Positions 6,901-14,145 are shown, counted from the stretch's first letter. The stretch is DNA of 18,361 bases from DATNPH01 sp036703315 (GCA_036703315.1 DATNPH010000175.1:1-18361), one strand, 5' to 3'. Notes: a model not told the origin generated them from the sequence alone. Translations and numbers: made by a program.

Positions 6901-7803
6901 TCAGCAGATCGCATTCCCACCCATCCGCTCCAACGTCGTGTTGGGCTGCTGTCTATACTCGAAGATCTCCGCCGACATCAACCCTTCAGCGACTTTGGTG
7001 ACAGCACCCGTCATCGTAACCATAAAATCATCGCTAATCTCTATCGCAATTTGCCCTCCTTGCATGTGAACTGCGATCGCCGAATCACACAACTTCAATC
7101 TATGAGCAACAGCCGCCGCCGCACTGCTACTACTGCCAGATGCTAAGGTGTAACCCGCTCCTCTTTCCCAAATCTCAATCTGAATATTTCTGCGATCGAG
7201 AACCTTCATGAACTGAACATTGGTACGCTTCGGAAAGTAAGGATGAACCTCTAGCAGAGAACCATACTGCTTTGCGATTTCGGGTGTAACTTCGGGCAAC
7301 TGTATGACGCAGTGGGGATTACCAATTGTGGCTGCACAAAAGGTAAAGGTTTTGTCGGCAACAGTAATACTTTCTCCTAAAACTTCTCTGGAGTGTCCCT
7401 CTACAGGAATCCTTTCACTTTGGAAGCTCACACGCCCCATTTCTACTTGAACACTTTTGCCTGACTCAGCAACCTGCGCTTTTACTCGTCCACCAAGCGT
7501 ATCAATATCAAATTCTTCTTCTGTAACAAGCTGGTTATCCCATAAATAGCGAGAAAAGATTCTCAACCCGTTGCCACTCTTCTCTGCCTCACTGCCATCT
7601 GGGTTAAAAATCCGCAATCCAAATCTTGCATCGTTCGATGGTAGCGGACCAAACAAAATTCCGTCTGAGCCAATTCCAAAGTTTCGATGGCAAATTCGCT
7701 CAATTTTTTCCGGGGTTAATTCAAATGCTAAGTCTTGAGGAGCGATGACTAGATAATCGTTTCCGAGAGCGTGATACTTGGAGTATTTTACTTGAGCCAA
7801 CAT
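6901..7803 (-). CDS. DapF-fold epimerase-like protein with both catalytic cysteines replaced by serine
   Basis: This 300-residue protein aligns along its whole length with diaminopimelate epimerase. It has the N-terminal KYHALGNDYLVI (9-20), NFGIGSDGIL (41-50), FNPDGSEAEKSGNGLRIF (66-83), TIGNPHCV (159-166), PKRTNVQF (191-198) and WERGAGYTLASGSSSSAAAAV (212-232). True DapF uses two cysteines as acid/base pair in SE(A)xxCGNGxR and the ERGxGxTxACGxGAC loop; here they are Ser76 and Ser222. The other substrate-binding motifs (N15, N67, N162, N196, E213-R214) are kept. The DapF two-cysteine mechanism therefore cannot operate as usual. The protein may be a different racemase, epimerase or dehydratase, or a non-catalytic binder. 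A bona fide dapF should exist elsewhere in the genome. The ATG at 7803 has no clear ribosome site. I withhold the symbol dapF for that reason. Confidence 0.85.
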   Translation of the reverse strand: MLAQVKYSKYHALGNDYLVIAPQDLAFELTPEKIERICHRNFGIGSDGILFGPLPSNDARFGLRIFNPDGSEAEKSGNGLRIFSRYLWDNQLVTEEEFDIDTLGGRVKAQVAESGKSVQVEMGRVSFQSERIPVEGHSREVLGESITVADKTFTFCAATIGNPHCVIQLPEVTPEIAKQYGSLLEVHPYFPKRTNVQFMKVLDRRNIQIEIWERGAGYTLASGSSSSAAAAVAHRLKLCDSAIAVHMQGGQIAIEISDDFMVTMTGAVTKVAEGLMSAEIFEYRQQPNTTLERMGGNAIC

Positions 7804-7887
7804 AGCAAATTGCGGAAATCTCCATCCTATAGGTTGAGAAACTCACCAGACAATCGCTAGCGTCGAAAACTAGCAGGATCATTAATA

Positions 7888-8277
7888 TCAGTTCCGTGCT
7901 TTTGTGGACATCAACCAAGCCGAGCTGATTAATGATGAGTAGCCCCCGAATAAAAAGGCTGCATAGCGCCCTGCTGTTTCGGGCTGCATATTGCTCATTA
8001 ACTCAGAAAAGCCAGCAAGAATCGGAATTTCACCCAGCATCCCAGGCAAAGCAAGACAAATCGCACTTTGCAACCAATCTTTCTGCTCAATGCTCCGCCA
8101 CTTCATAAGCCCCAAAGACACAGCAGAATACAAAATACCTGTGACAATCGCGTTGAGCCAGTATTGGGCAGAAGAACCTTCAAAGAAGTACGAACCAGCC
8201 ATGCGATAAACGGAAGTTCCTGCTGCCCAGATGACGAAGCCGAGTAAGAGGAAGCTAATTCGGTCTTTTGTGTTCAT
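7888..8277 (-). CDS. DUF5367-like small membrane protein
   Basis: A 129-residue hydrophobic protein with about four helices. It begins MNTKDRISFLLLGFVIWAAG and has a SVYRMAGSYFF segment, a central loop with KWRSIEQKDW, and a C-terminal helix after PETAGRYAAF. The layout resembles DUF5367 (small bacterial membrane proteins of unknown function); the match is from memory. The frame is open 27 codons further upstream to 8358, but that stretch encodes the operator palindromes, so it is not coding. ATG 8277 has AGGGAAA ahead of it and is the true start. It is transcribed away from a TetR gene, with two operator copies and a strong promoter between them, so it is very likely that regulator's main target, as with efflux or membrane-stress proteins. 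Confidence 0.72.
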   Translation of the reverse strand: MNTKDRISFLLLGFVIWAAGTSVYRMAGSYFFEGSSAQYWLNAIVTGILYSAVSLGLMKWRSIEQKDWLQSAICLALPGMLGEIPILAGFSELMSNMQPETAGRYAAFLFGGYSSLISSAWLMSTKARN

Positions 8278-8300
8278 GGTAATTTCCCTATTGAACGGTG

Positions 8301-8324
8301 TTAACGTAATAGCCGTTACGTTAA
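8301..8324. promoter_or_regulatory. TetR operator copy 1
   Basis: A 24-bp near-perfect palindrome with arms TTAACGTAA and TTACGTTAA around the 6-base centre TAGCCG. It lies 23 bp upstream of the DUF5367-like start and is the more conserved of two copies whose centres are 27 bp apart. Confidence 0.75.
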
Positions 8325-8327
8325 TAA

Positions 8328-8358
8328 TTAATGTAATAGCTGTTACGTTAACTGTCAA
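8328..8358 (-). promoter_or_regulatory. Promoter of the DUF5367-like gene containing TetR operator copy 2
   Basis: Operator copy 2 (8328-8351) has arms TTAATGTAA and TTACGTTAA with centre TAGCTG, differing from copy 1 at two bases. On the minus strand TTGACA (8358-8353) and TACATT (8335-8330) are 17 bases apart, so the palindrome fills the space between and including the -10 element. Repressor binding would exclude RNA polymerase. The same site ends only 10 bp before the tetR ATG, so it should also control the regulator itself. Confidence 0.72.
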
Positions 8359-8361
8359 TCC

Positions 8362-8910
8362 ATGAGCCGTCCCACTGAGCCTCAGAAGAAGGAAGAGCTT
8401 CTAGAACGATGTCTAGCGGCTGCAATCGAACTAGGAGCATTGGACTCCAGTATCAACGCGATCGCTAAGAGAATAGGCACTAGTGGACGAATGCTCGTTT
8501 ACCACTTTGGCTCCAAACAGGAATTGGAGCGACAACTCATCGGTCTTTTAGAGACTCGCTTGCGCGAAAAATTATGGTCATTTCAAAGCGTGTCCCTTGA
8601 AGGGGCAGATTGTCTAGCAAAACCCTTGCTTGAAATGTGGAGGCATTTGACTTCACCCGAGATGCATGGCTTGCTGAAACTGACGATGGAGCTAAATCAA
8701 CGTGCTATACAAGGCGACTCAGAAACACAACGTTTCTTAGAGCAAGAGAGTCAAAAATGGGTAGATTCTCTGTTTAATCTCACCAATGACAAAACTACTG
8801 CTTTATCGCTATTTCACTTATTTCAGGGCGCAATCTTAGACTTTTTGACTACAGGAAACGCACAACGCGGACAGCAAACTATTAAGGCTTTTACCCAAAC
8901 TCTGCGGTAG
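8362..8910 (+). CDS. TetR family transcriptional regulator (divergent to DUF5367-like gene)
   Basis: The product is 182 residues. The N-terminal helix-turn-helix is SINAIAKRIGTSGRMLVYHFGSK (about 30-52), where the LVYHFGSK element is the TetR hallmark. The C-terminal 120 residues are helical with no recognisable ligand motif; the ending GNAQRGQQTIKAFTQTL is typical of the family. The ATG at 8362 directly follows the operator region with a very short leader and no ribosome site. It is divergent from the DUF5367-like membrane protein gene, sharing two copies of a 24-bp palindrome, the standard layout for a repressor and its target. The effector molecule cannot be inferred. Confidence 0.88.
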   Translation: MSRPTEPQKKEELLERCLAAAIELGALDSSINAIAKRIGTSGRMLVYHFGSKQELERQLIGLLETRLREKLWSFQSVSLEGADCLAKPLLEMWRHLTSPEMHGLLKLTMELNQRAIQGDSETQRFLEQESQKWVDSLFNLTNDKTTALSLFHLFQGAILDFLTTGNAQRGQQTIKAFTQTLR

Positions 8911-8983
8911 CTTGAACCCGAACATCTACAGACAATCTTCCGGCAGGATTTGTAGCCATCAAAAATTGAGAGGCTATGAATGG

Positions 8984-9013
8984 TTGACATAAAAACCGTC
9001 CAGACGGTACAGT
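8984..9013 (+). promoter_or_regulatory. Promoter and palindromic operator of the third tetR
   Basis: TTGACA (8984-8989) and a weaker TACAGT (9008-9013) are 18 bases apart. Between them lies the perfect palindrome ACCGTC-CA-GACGGT (8995-9008), well placed for autorepression by the TetR protein encoded 97 bp further on. No second copy was seen upstream of the P450 gene. Confidence 0.62.
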
Positions 9014-9109
9014 TAATCTATAAGCACTTCCACGCTTTTGGCAATCTAGCTCTTGATTGTCCAGGAGTGTAATGCATCTGCATTCCCTGCTACTTTCTTG
9101 GTCATTTCT

Positions 9110-9679
9110 ATGGCTGCTACCAAAAAGCCAAAATCTCGCTCAGCTACTCGTGAAGCACTTCTGCGAGCTGCCAGTCAAGTTGTAATTGACAAGGGCGTTG
9201 AGGCGTTAACGCTGGATGCTGTTGCACAACAAGCTGGAGTCAGCAAGGGAGGGCTACTCTATCATTTCCCTAACAAAAATGCGTTGATGGGAGGTATGGT
9301 TGAGCAACTGATTCAGGATTTTGAAACGGTGTTGCAAGCTGAGTTTGACCAAGATGATGCACCGGGAACATCAGGACAGTGGATGCGGGCATACATTCGG
9401 GCAACGCTACGTTTTAGCAAACAATCGCTGGCATTAATTGCCCGTCTTTCCTCAATTGCAGCTGACTCGCCCCATCTGTTTGAAGCTGCCAAAGTCTATG
9501 AACAGCAGTGGCGACAGCGGATTGAAACCAGTGGGATTGACCCCACAAAGGCAACGATTATTCTGCTGGCGACTGATGGTCTGTGGCTTTCAGAAGTGTT
9601 CCAAGTTGGCACTCTAGACGAACCTCGTCTCACTCAAGTTGTGGAAACGTTGCTTGCTATGACACGAACCGACCAATGA
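9110..9679 (+). CDS. TetR/AcrR family transcriptional regulator (upstream of P450)
   Basis: A 189-residue regulator starting MAATKKPKSRSATREALLRAAS. The helix-turn-helix LTLDAVAQQAGVSKGGLLYHFPNKNAL lies at about 33-59. The SKGGLLYHFPNK form and the C-terminal region (RATLRFSKQSLALIARLSSIAAD onward) match a TetR subgroup common next to efflux pumps and oxygenases. The frame is open upstream to a TTG at 9053, but the ATG at 9110 begins the conserved domain. Its own promoter contains a palindrome (8995-9008). It lies 103 bp before a cytochrome P450 gene on the same strand, so it may regulate or be co-transcribed with that gene. Confidence 0.88.
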   Translation: MAATKKPKSRSATREALLRAASQVVIDKGVEALTLDAVAQQAGVSKGGLLYHFPNKNALMGGMVEQLIQDFETVLQAEFDQDDAPGTSGQWMRAYIRATLRFSKQSLALIARLSSIAADSPHLFEAAKVYEQQWRQRIETSGIDPTKATIILLATDGLWLSEVFQVGTLDEPRLTQVVETLLAMTRTDQ

Positions 9680-9741
9680 GTTAGCTAATTTTTTTTCAAT
9701 CTGTTGATTCAACGCTGATGATTCCAGTTCATTCAGTCAAT

Positions 9742-9770
9742 TTGTCCTGCAAATTTTTTGCTCATATACA
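9742..9770 (+). promoter_or_regulatory. Possible promoter of the P450 gene
   Basis: TTGTCC (9742-9747) and TATACA (9765-9770) are 17 bases apart. The start would fall only a few bases before the ATG at 9783, giving an almost leaderless message, so this is a weak candidate. A run of eight T residues follows the tetR stop (near 9690) and may partly end its transcript. Confidence 0.3.
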
Positions 9771-9782
9771 AGTAGATTCATT

Positions 9783-10922
9783 ATGCAAGCCAATCAACAA
9801 TCAATCGTAATACCAAACACTGAACTGTTTGGCAATCCTTTTCTCTATTACGCCAAAATGCGCTGCGAATCGCCCGTGTTCTATGACGCAGAACAGCAAA
9901 GCTGGATGGTGTTTCGCTACGAAGATGTGAAACGAGTCTTTGCAGATTGGCAAACGTTTTCGTCTAAAATTCCTCATCCACCAGAGCAAACCGATTTGAC
10001 TCAAAGCCTGATCTCCACCGACCCACCCAAACATCAATCGCTGCGATCGCTCGTTGCAAAAGTATTCTCTGCTCGTCGGGTAGAAGAATTAGCACCGCGC
10101 ATTACTCAAATTACCCATGAACTGATCGATAAAGTTCATGGTCAAGAGCGGATGGACTTCATGCATGACTTGGCAATTCCACTGCCAATCATTGCGATCG
10201 CTGAAATTTTGGGTGTTCCCGTTGCAGATCGAGATGACTTCAAATGCTGGTCAGATGGAATTGTGGTGTCTGATCCTGTGGCGTTGAAGGCGATGGGTGA
10301 CTACTTCCGGCATCTGCTAGAGCAACGGCGACAGAACCCTGGCATGGACTTGATCAGCGATTTAATTGCCGCTCACGAAGCTAGTGAAACCCTAACGGCT
10401 CAAGAATTAGTAGATTTTTGCATGGTGCTGCTCGTGGCCGGCAATGAAACCACAACCAACTTGCTGGGAAATGCCATTCTTTGCTTTAACGAATATCCAG
10501 AAGCCTTCGAGCGGCTGAAGCAAGAGCCTCAATTGCTGCCCTTAGCAATCGAGGAAGTATTGCGCTATCGCTCATCAGTCCAGGGGATGGAACGGTTTAC
10601 CAAAGTCGAAACCCAACTGGGGGGACAGACGATTCCAGCAGGACAAATGGTGATCGTTTGGATGGGATCAGCAAATCGGGATAAGACTCACTTTGATCGC
10701 CCAGATGAGTTTGTGGTTGATCGTAACCCCAACCCACATTTATCCTTTGGCAACGGCATTCACTTTTGCTTGGGCGCACCCTTAGCGCGACTAGAAAGCA
10801 AGATCGTGTTGAGTGCGGTGTTGAAACACTTGCCAAATCTACGTATTGACCCAAACGCCACATTAGAGTTTATTCCCTCAATGGGCGTGCATGCAGTTAA
10901 ATCGTTGCCTGTTCTACTTTAA
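9783..10922 (+). CDS. Bacterial cytochrome P450 (class I type, CYP107-like)
   Basis: A 379-residue soluble P450, a haem-thiolate monooxygenase that inserts oxygen into a small organic substrate using electrons from ferredoxin. Landmarks are the I-helix LLVAGNETTTN (217-227, the AGxET oxygen-activation motif), ExxR in EEVLR (E258-R261), the PERF-region NPNPHLSFG and the haem loop FGNGIHFCLG (322-331) with ligand Cys329. STDPPKHQSLRSLV (78-91) is the usual C-helix segment binding the haem propionates. There is no membrane anchor, and length and motifs fit CYP107/CYP105-like bacterial enzymes. No ferredoxin or reductase gene is nearby, so it presumably uses the cell's general redox partners. The preceding TetR gene may control it. 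The substrate is unknown. Confidence 0.95.
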   Translation: MQANQQSIVIPNTELFGNPFLYYAKMRCESPVFYDAEQQSWMVFRYEDVKRVFADWQTFSSKIPHPPEQTDLTQSLISTDPPKHQSLRSLVAKVFSARRVEELAPRITQITHELIDKVHGQERMDFMHDLAIPLPIIAIAEILGVPVADRDDFKCWSDGIVVSDPVALKAMGDYFRHLLEQRRQNPGMDLISDLIAAHEASETLTAQELVDFCMVLLVAGNETTTNLLGNAILCFNEYPEAFERLKQEPQLLPLAIEEVLRYRSSVQGMERFTKVETQLGGQTIPAGQMVIVWMGSANRDKTHFDRPDEFVVDRNPNPHLSFGNGIHFCLGAPLARLESKIVLSAVLKHLPNLRIDPNATLEFIPSMGVHAVKSLPVLL

Positions 10923-10952
10923 CCATCACAGGTTGAGCTATCTGATACATAG

Positions 10953-11299
10953 TTATTCTTGGCACGGATAGATGCGATCGCTCGGCGACAAATAAATGGG
11001 AGCGTGAACATCTAAATGCTGCAAACGCTGTTGAGCCAGTAATTTGGCAAAATATTCTGAGCGATTGTCAATTCCCATCGTTGTCCAACACCGACAGATC
11101 GAAGTAAAACTGGTTGATCGCGCCTAGGCGCGTATAGTCAATCCAGAAGCGGTTGACCTTAACTGACCAATCTTTGAGAATCTGCGTTTGCGCCCACAGT
11201 CCTGCCTCGAAGATGTTCTGCACCCGAAACGTCTCGCCACGGGGCACTATCTCCTGCGCGAAGAACCCAGTCATCGCACTTGCAGTGATTCCAAATTGT
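10953..11299 (-). pseudogene. Frameshifted, 5'-truncated gene remnant of unrecognised family
   Basis: From 11299 to 11068 the minus strand encodes FGITASAMTGFFAQEIVPRG and onward through FEAGLWAQTQILKDWSVKVN and RFWIDYTRLGAINQFYFDLS, stopping in VLDNDGN. In the next frame the sequence continues as GIDNRSEYFAKLLAQQRLQH and LDVHAPIYLSPSDRIYPCQE, ending at TAA 10955-10953. The composition of both parts looks like real protein, and they meet at a GATGGG run where one extra base explains the shift. In-frame upstream there is a TAA (11302-11300) and no start with a ribosome site, so the 5' part is missing as well. I cannot name the family. It may instead be a short live gene of 68 codons from ATG 11274, which I consider less likely. 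Confidence 0.45.
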
Positions 11300-11307
11300 T
11301 AATCATC

Positions 11308-11321
11308 AGGAGGTCTACATG
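11308..11321 (+). promoter_or_regulatory. Orphan ribosome site and start codon
   Basis: AGGAGG (11308-11313) is followed after five bases by ATG (11319-11321) on the plus strand. The frame runs 88 codons but is almost entirely antisense to the dehydrogenase 3' end and does not look like protein. It may be the leftover start of a lost gene, or chance. Confidence 0.25.
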
Positions 11322-11338
11322 TGGTTCCCTAAAACCAG

Positions 11339-12244
11339 TTACAAATTTAGAGGACTTTCTTTGAGTCCTGCTTGCTCAGAAACTTCTAATGCTAGTCCTG
11401 TCCAATCAATATCTCCTCTTCCTTTAGCTACAGCCGCCATTAGGCGATCGTGCAACAAACTGGCGAATGGCATCGGCATTTGGTTGTCCCTTGCCATTTG
11501 TAAGGCAAGCGTAACATCTTTTAGTCCCAGAGACAGTTTAAAGCCAGCAGGCTGGTATTGTTCTTGGGCAATCAGGCGACCATAGTTCTGATAAATAGGG
11601 CAGGCAAAAAGTGTCTGACCAAATAGCTCAGCAACCTTAGTGCGATCGATTCCATTCTTCTCGGCTAGAGTAAACGCTTCTGCCATTGCCTCGATCGCAC
11701 AGACGATGAGAAAATTACCCGAAAGCTTTACAACATTTGCCGCTCCTACCTGTTCACCAAAGTCGAAGACACCTTGCCCTAAGATGTTTAGCACTGGTAG
11801 TACTCGTTCTTTCGCTGCCCCATTTCCGGATAGGCAAATCCATAACTTCTTTGCGGCGGCAGCATCAGGACGCCCGAATACGGGTGCTGCCAGATAATGA
11901 GCACCTCGTTGCTCATGATGCTCAGCCAGATTTTGAGCTGTAGCGGGTGACACCGTACCCATCGACAAGTGGATTCCACCAGAACCCAATTTTTCCAGAA
12001 TGCCATTTTCGCCTAAGACAACCTCTTCAAGTGCTTGGTCGTTTGCCAGCATCGTGATAACGATTCCGCCAGATTCCACAACATCGCCAGGGTTATCACT
12101 TAACTTCGCGCCCTTGTCAATGAGCGATCGCGCCTTCTGGGGAGTCCGGTTGTAAACTTGCAGCGTGTAGCCAGCTTCGACGAGATGGCTTGCTATTGGC
12201 AAGCCCATACTACCAAGACCGATAAAGCCAATAACTTTGTTCAT
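11339..12244 (-). CDS. NAD(P)-dependent beta-hydroxyacid dehydrogenase (GLYR/3-hydroxyisobutyrate dehydrogenase-like)
   Basis: The product is 301 residues. The N-terminal Rossmann fold carries GFIGLGSMGLPIA (6-18), with NRT at 32-34 at the end of the second strand, where Arg-Thr suggests a preference for NADPH. The SMGTVSP substrate loop (94-100) and the catalytic lysine in GAANVVKLSGNF (K173) follow, and LSLGLKD (238-244) holds the second substrate/cofactor-contact lysine. These are the hallmarks of the beta-hydroxyacid dehydrogenase family, which includes 3-hydroxyisobutyrate dehydrogenase, tartronate semialdehyde reductase and glyoxylate reductase. The PVFGRPDAA segment is typical of the GLYR-like branch, which reduces small aldehydes such as succinic semialdehyde or glyoxylate. 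A GGGAAA ribosome site precedes ATG 12244. It is 43 bp downstream of menD on the same strand, separated by a tandem repeat; the genes need not be functionally linked. Confidence 0.93.
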   Translation of the reverse strand: MNKVIGFIGLGSMGLPIASHLVEAGYTLQVYNRTPQKARSLIDKGAKLSDNPGDVVESGGIVITMLANDQALEEVVLGENGILEKLGSGGIHLSMGTVSPATAQNLAEHHEQRGAHYLAAPVFGRPDAAAAKKLWICLSGNGAAKERVLPVLNILGQGVFDFGEQVGAANVVKLSGNFLIVCAIEAMAEAFTLAEKNGIDRTKVAELFGQTLFACPIYQNYGRLIAQEQYQPAGFKLSLGLKDVTLALQMARDNQMPMPFASLLHDRLMAAVAKGRGDIDWTGLALEVSEQAGLKESPLNL

Positions 12245-12259
12245 TGAATTTCCCGTTAC

Positions 12260-12287
12260 GATTAGCGATTAGCGATTAGCCCTTAGC
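12260..12287. repeat. Short tandem heptamer repeat GATTAGC
   Basis: Three perfect tandem copies of GATTAGC (12260-12280) are followed by a degenerate fourth copy, CCTTAGC (12281-12287), ending at the base before the menD stop codon. Such heptamer arrays (short tandemly repeated repetitive sequences) are common in filamentous cyanobacterial spacers. It occupies most of the 43-bp gap before the dehydrogenase gene. Confidence 0.7.
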
Positions 12288-14105
12288 TTAGGCACTTCCA
12301 AGACCTACTGCAAATTTTGCAAGATACTCTTGTCGCCATTTTGCGTCTGCTTTTCTGTCAGTTCGCAATTCCAAAACTCGGATACCCTCAGAAGGAAGTG
12401 GGTTTAACAACTCTCTTAGCTGCTCCCAAGACTGAATCAACTGGTGTTCTACTCCATAAGTGACACACAACTGAGCAAAATTAACATTTTGTGGTGTGGC
12501 AAAAAATTCTTCAAAAGGTGGGTCAAACTTGGAGATGGGCAACATTTCAAAAATGCCGCCACCGTTGTTGTTAATTAAAACAATGGTTAAATGACCAACA
12601 AATTTGTTGTTGAGTAAGAAACCATTGGTGTCGTGCAATAACGCTAGGTCACCCGTCAGCATTACACTGCTCTGATTATGGTGAGCAATGCCCAAGCCTG
12701 TCGATAAGGTTCCATCAATACCGTTAGCACCCCGATTGAAAAAAGGTTGGACACCTAGGTCGCCTGGAGACCAAAAGAACTCAACATCCCGCACTGGCAT
12801 ACTATTGGCGATAAATAGTGGTGTCTTTGGTGGTAGGACTTGGGACAGTAACCAAGCCACTTTGCCTTCAAAGTGCCAGGTCATATTGAGCATTTCCTGG
12901 TCAAGCACTGACCTTGCCTTAGCTTCAAGTTCACACCATTGTTGAAGATAAGTTTTGAGCTGAGGTTGTAGGTTGGAAAATTGCCACTTACTTTGAGTTG
13001 AATTATTAACCTTCAACTTTGTAAGCTCCACTCTTGGCTCAACTTTCAACTCCTTTGCCCATTGCCCCCATTGTTCTACAGGCATCCGCAGGTGAATTGT
13101 TTTTCCATGGAGGGGGTCAAGGTTGTGGGGGCTGGGGTCAATTACCCAGCGTTGTGGTTGAATATCATCTAACCAGCTACGTAGTTCCTTGCTGGTGGGT
13201 AATTCACCGATTTGAATCACCATTTTAGGGCTTAGGTTTTGCGCTAGTTCTCGGTTACGTAGGATGAGGTCGTAGGTGGAAATTAGATAAGGGTTGAGAT
13301 CAGCATAATTTCTGACGGGAGAGAGTCCTTCAGCAAGTACAGGCCATCTTAGAGCTTTGGATAATTGAGCGATCGCCTCACAATAGTCCTGCGGGTTTTG
13401 GGGTTGAGCGATGCCAGCGATGATGATGCCTTGCTCACAGTGCTGCCACTCTTGGTGGGGTATTTGGAATTGGGGCTTGGGAGTGAGGACACCAACGTGT
13501 GAGAAGAAATCCTCTAATTCAAATGGGAAGGGGAGAGTGTCTGGGTCGAGTTGTGGTATGGGGGCGAGAGGGTCACGGAAGGGAATGTTGAGATGGACAG
13601 GACCAGGGACAGGAAAGAGCGATCGCTCCCAGGCATGAACAGCCGTTTGCCGTAGATATTTCAGCCTTCCAATTCCCACAGACGGCAACGTTAATTCGGC
13701 TTGCCAGTTGGGGTAATTACCATATAACTTTTGTTGGTCAATGGTTTGCCCAGAATGACACTCCCGTAATTCCGGGGGACGGTCAGCGGTTAATATTAAC
13801 AATGGCACCCGACTTTCTCTAGCTTCAATCACTGCTGGGTAGAAATTAGCCCCAGCTGTTCCAGAGGTGCAAACAAGGACAACAGGGCGTTCACTTGCCT
13901 TAGCAATCCCCAAAGCAAAGAAGCCAGCGGAGCGTTCATCCAGAACCGGAATCGCTTCTACCTGCTGTTGTTGGGTAAAGGCGACGGCTAGAGGCGTTGA
14001 GCGTGACCCTGGACAGATGACTGCTGTGGTCAATCCCAAATGCTTCAAGGTTTCCGCCAGGAGGGAAGCCCAGACGGTATTGGTGTTGCGAAAATCAATG
14101 GGCAT
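12288..14105 (-). CDS. menD: 2-succinyl-5-enolpyruvyl-6-hydroxy-3-cyclohexene-1-carboxylate synthase (MenD)
   Basis: A 605-residue thiamine-diphosphate enzyme that joins isochorismate and 2-oxoglutarate in phylloquinone/menaquinone synthesis; in cyanobacteria the product is the photosystem I quinone. Visible motifs (ATG numbering) are CPGSRSTPL (31-39), the catalytic glutamate in LDERSAGFFALG (E57), TSGTAGANFYPAVIEA (80-95) and TADRPPELRECHSGQTIDQ (106-124). NSMPVRDVEFF and NRGANGIDGTLSTGLG lie near 434-472. The metal/ThDP motif is GDLALLHD (485-492) through INNNGGGIFEM (511-521). The length is normal. ATG 14105 is chosen; a GTG one codon earlier is also possible, and no ribosome site is evident. 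It is divergent from an ABM monooxygenase gene across a palindrome-bearing spacer and is followed by a dehydrogenase gene. Confidence 0.97.
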   Translation of the reverse strand: MPIDFRNTNTVWASLLAETLKHLGLTTAVICPGSRSTPLAVAFTQQQQVEAIPVLDERSAGFFALGIAKASERPVVLVCTSGTAGANFYPAVIEARESRVPLLILTADRPPELRECHSGQTIDQQKLYGNYPNWQAELTLPSVGIGRLKYLRQTAVHAWERSLFPVPGPVHLNIPFRDPLAPIPQLDPDTLPFPFELEDFFSHVGVLTPKPQFQIPHQEWQHCEQGIIIAGIAQPQNPQDYCEAIAQLSKALRWPVLAEGLSPVRNYADLNPYLISTYDLILRNRELAQNLSPKMVIQIGELPTSKELRSWLDDIQPQRWVIDPSPHNLDPLHGKTIHLRMPVEQWGQWAKELKVEPRVELTKLKVNNSTQSKWQFSNLQPQLKTYLQQWCELEAKARSVLDQEMLNMTWHFEGKVAWLLSQVLPPKTPLFIANSMPVRDVEFFWSPGDLGVQPFFNRGANGIDGTLSTGLGIAHHNQSSVMLTGDLALLHDTNGFLLNNKFVGHLTIVLINNNGGGIFEMLPISKFDPPFEEFFATPQNVNFAQLCVTYGVEHQLIQSWEQLRELLNPLPSEGIRVLELRTDRKADAKWRQEYLAKFAVGLGSA

Positions 14106-14126
14106 CACTAACGGTTGAGTATCGGC

Positions 14127-14145
14127 AATACCGGGTTCCGGTATT
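14127..14145. promoter_or_regulatory. Perfect palindrome in the menD/ABM divergent spacer
   Basis: AATACCGG (14127-14134) and CCGGTATT (14138-14145) are exact inverted arms around GTT. The site lies 22 bp upstream of the menD ATG and 38 bp upstream of the ABM gene ATG, within a 78-bp shared spacer, so a dimeric regulator bound there could affect either gene. No regulator gene is adjacent. Confidence 0.5.

Noticed and set aside
6781..7146. Plus-strand 121-codon frame rich in Arg and Ser
   Set aside because: It is antisense to the DapF-like gene and runs through the hairpin repeat.
8278..8358. N-terminal extension of the DUF5367-like protein (MTVNVTAITLIINVTAITL...)
   Set aside because: This is the translation of the duplicated operator palindromes. 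The ATG at 8277 with an AGGG site is the real start.
11119..11132. Perfect 14-bp palindrome CGCGCCTAGGCGCG
   Set aside because: It lies inside the protein-like part of the gene remnant (encoding TRLGAI) with no promoter nearby; it is probably a chance product of codons and HIP1-like GC bias.
11319..11585. Plus-strand 88-codon frame after a good ribosome site
   Set aside because: All but its first few codons are antisense to a conserved dehydrogenase, and the product resembles no protein; only the initiation signal is retained as a curiosity.
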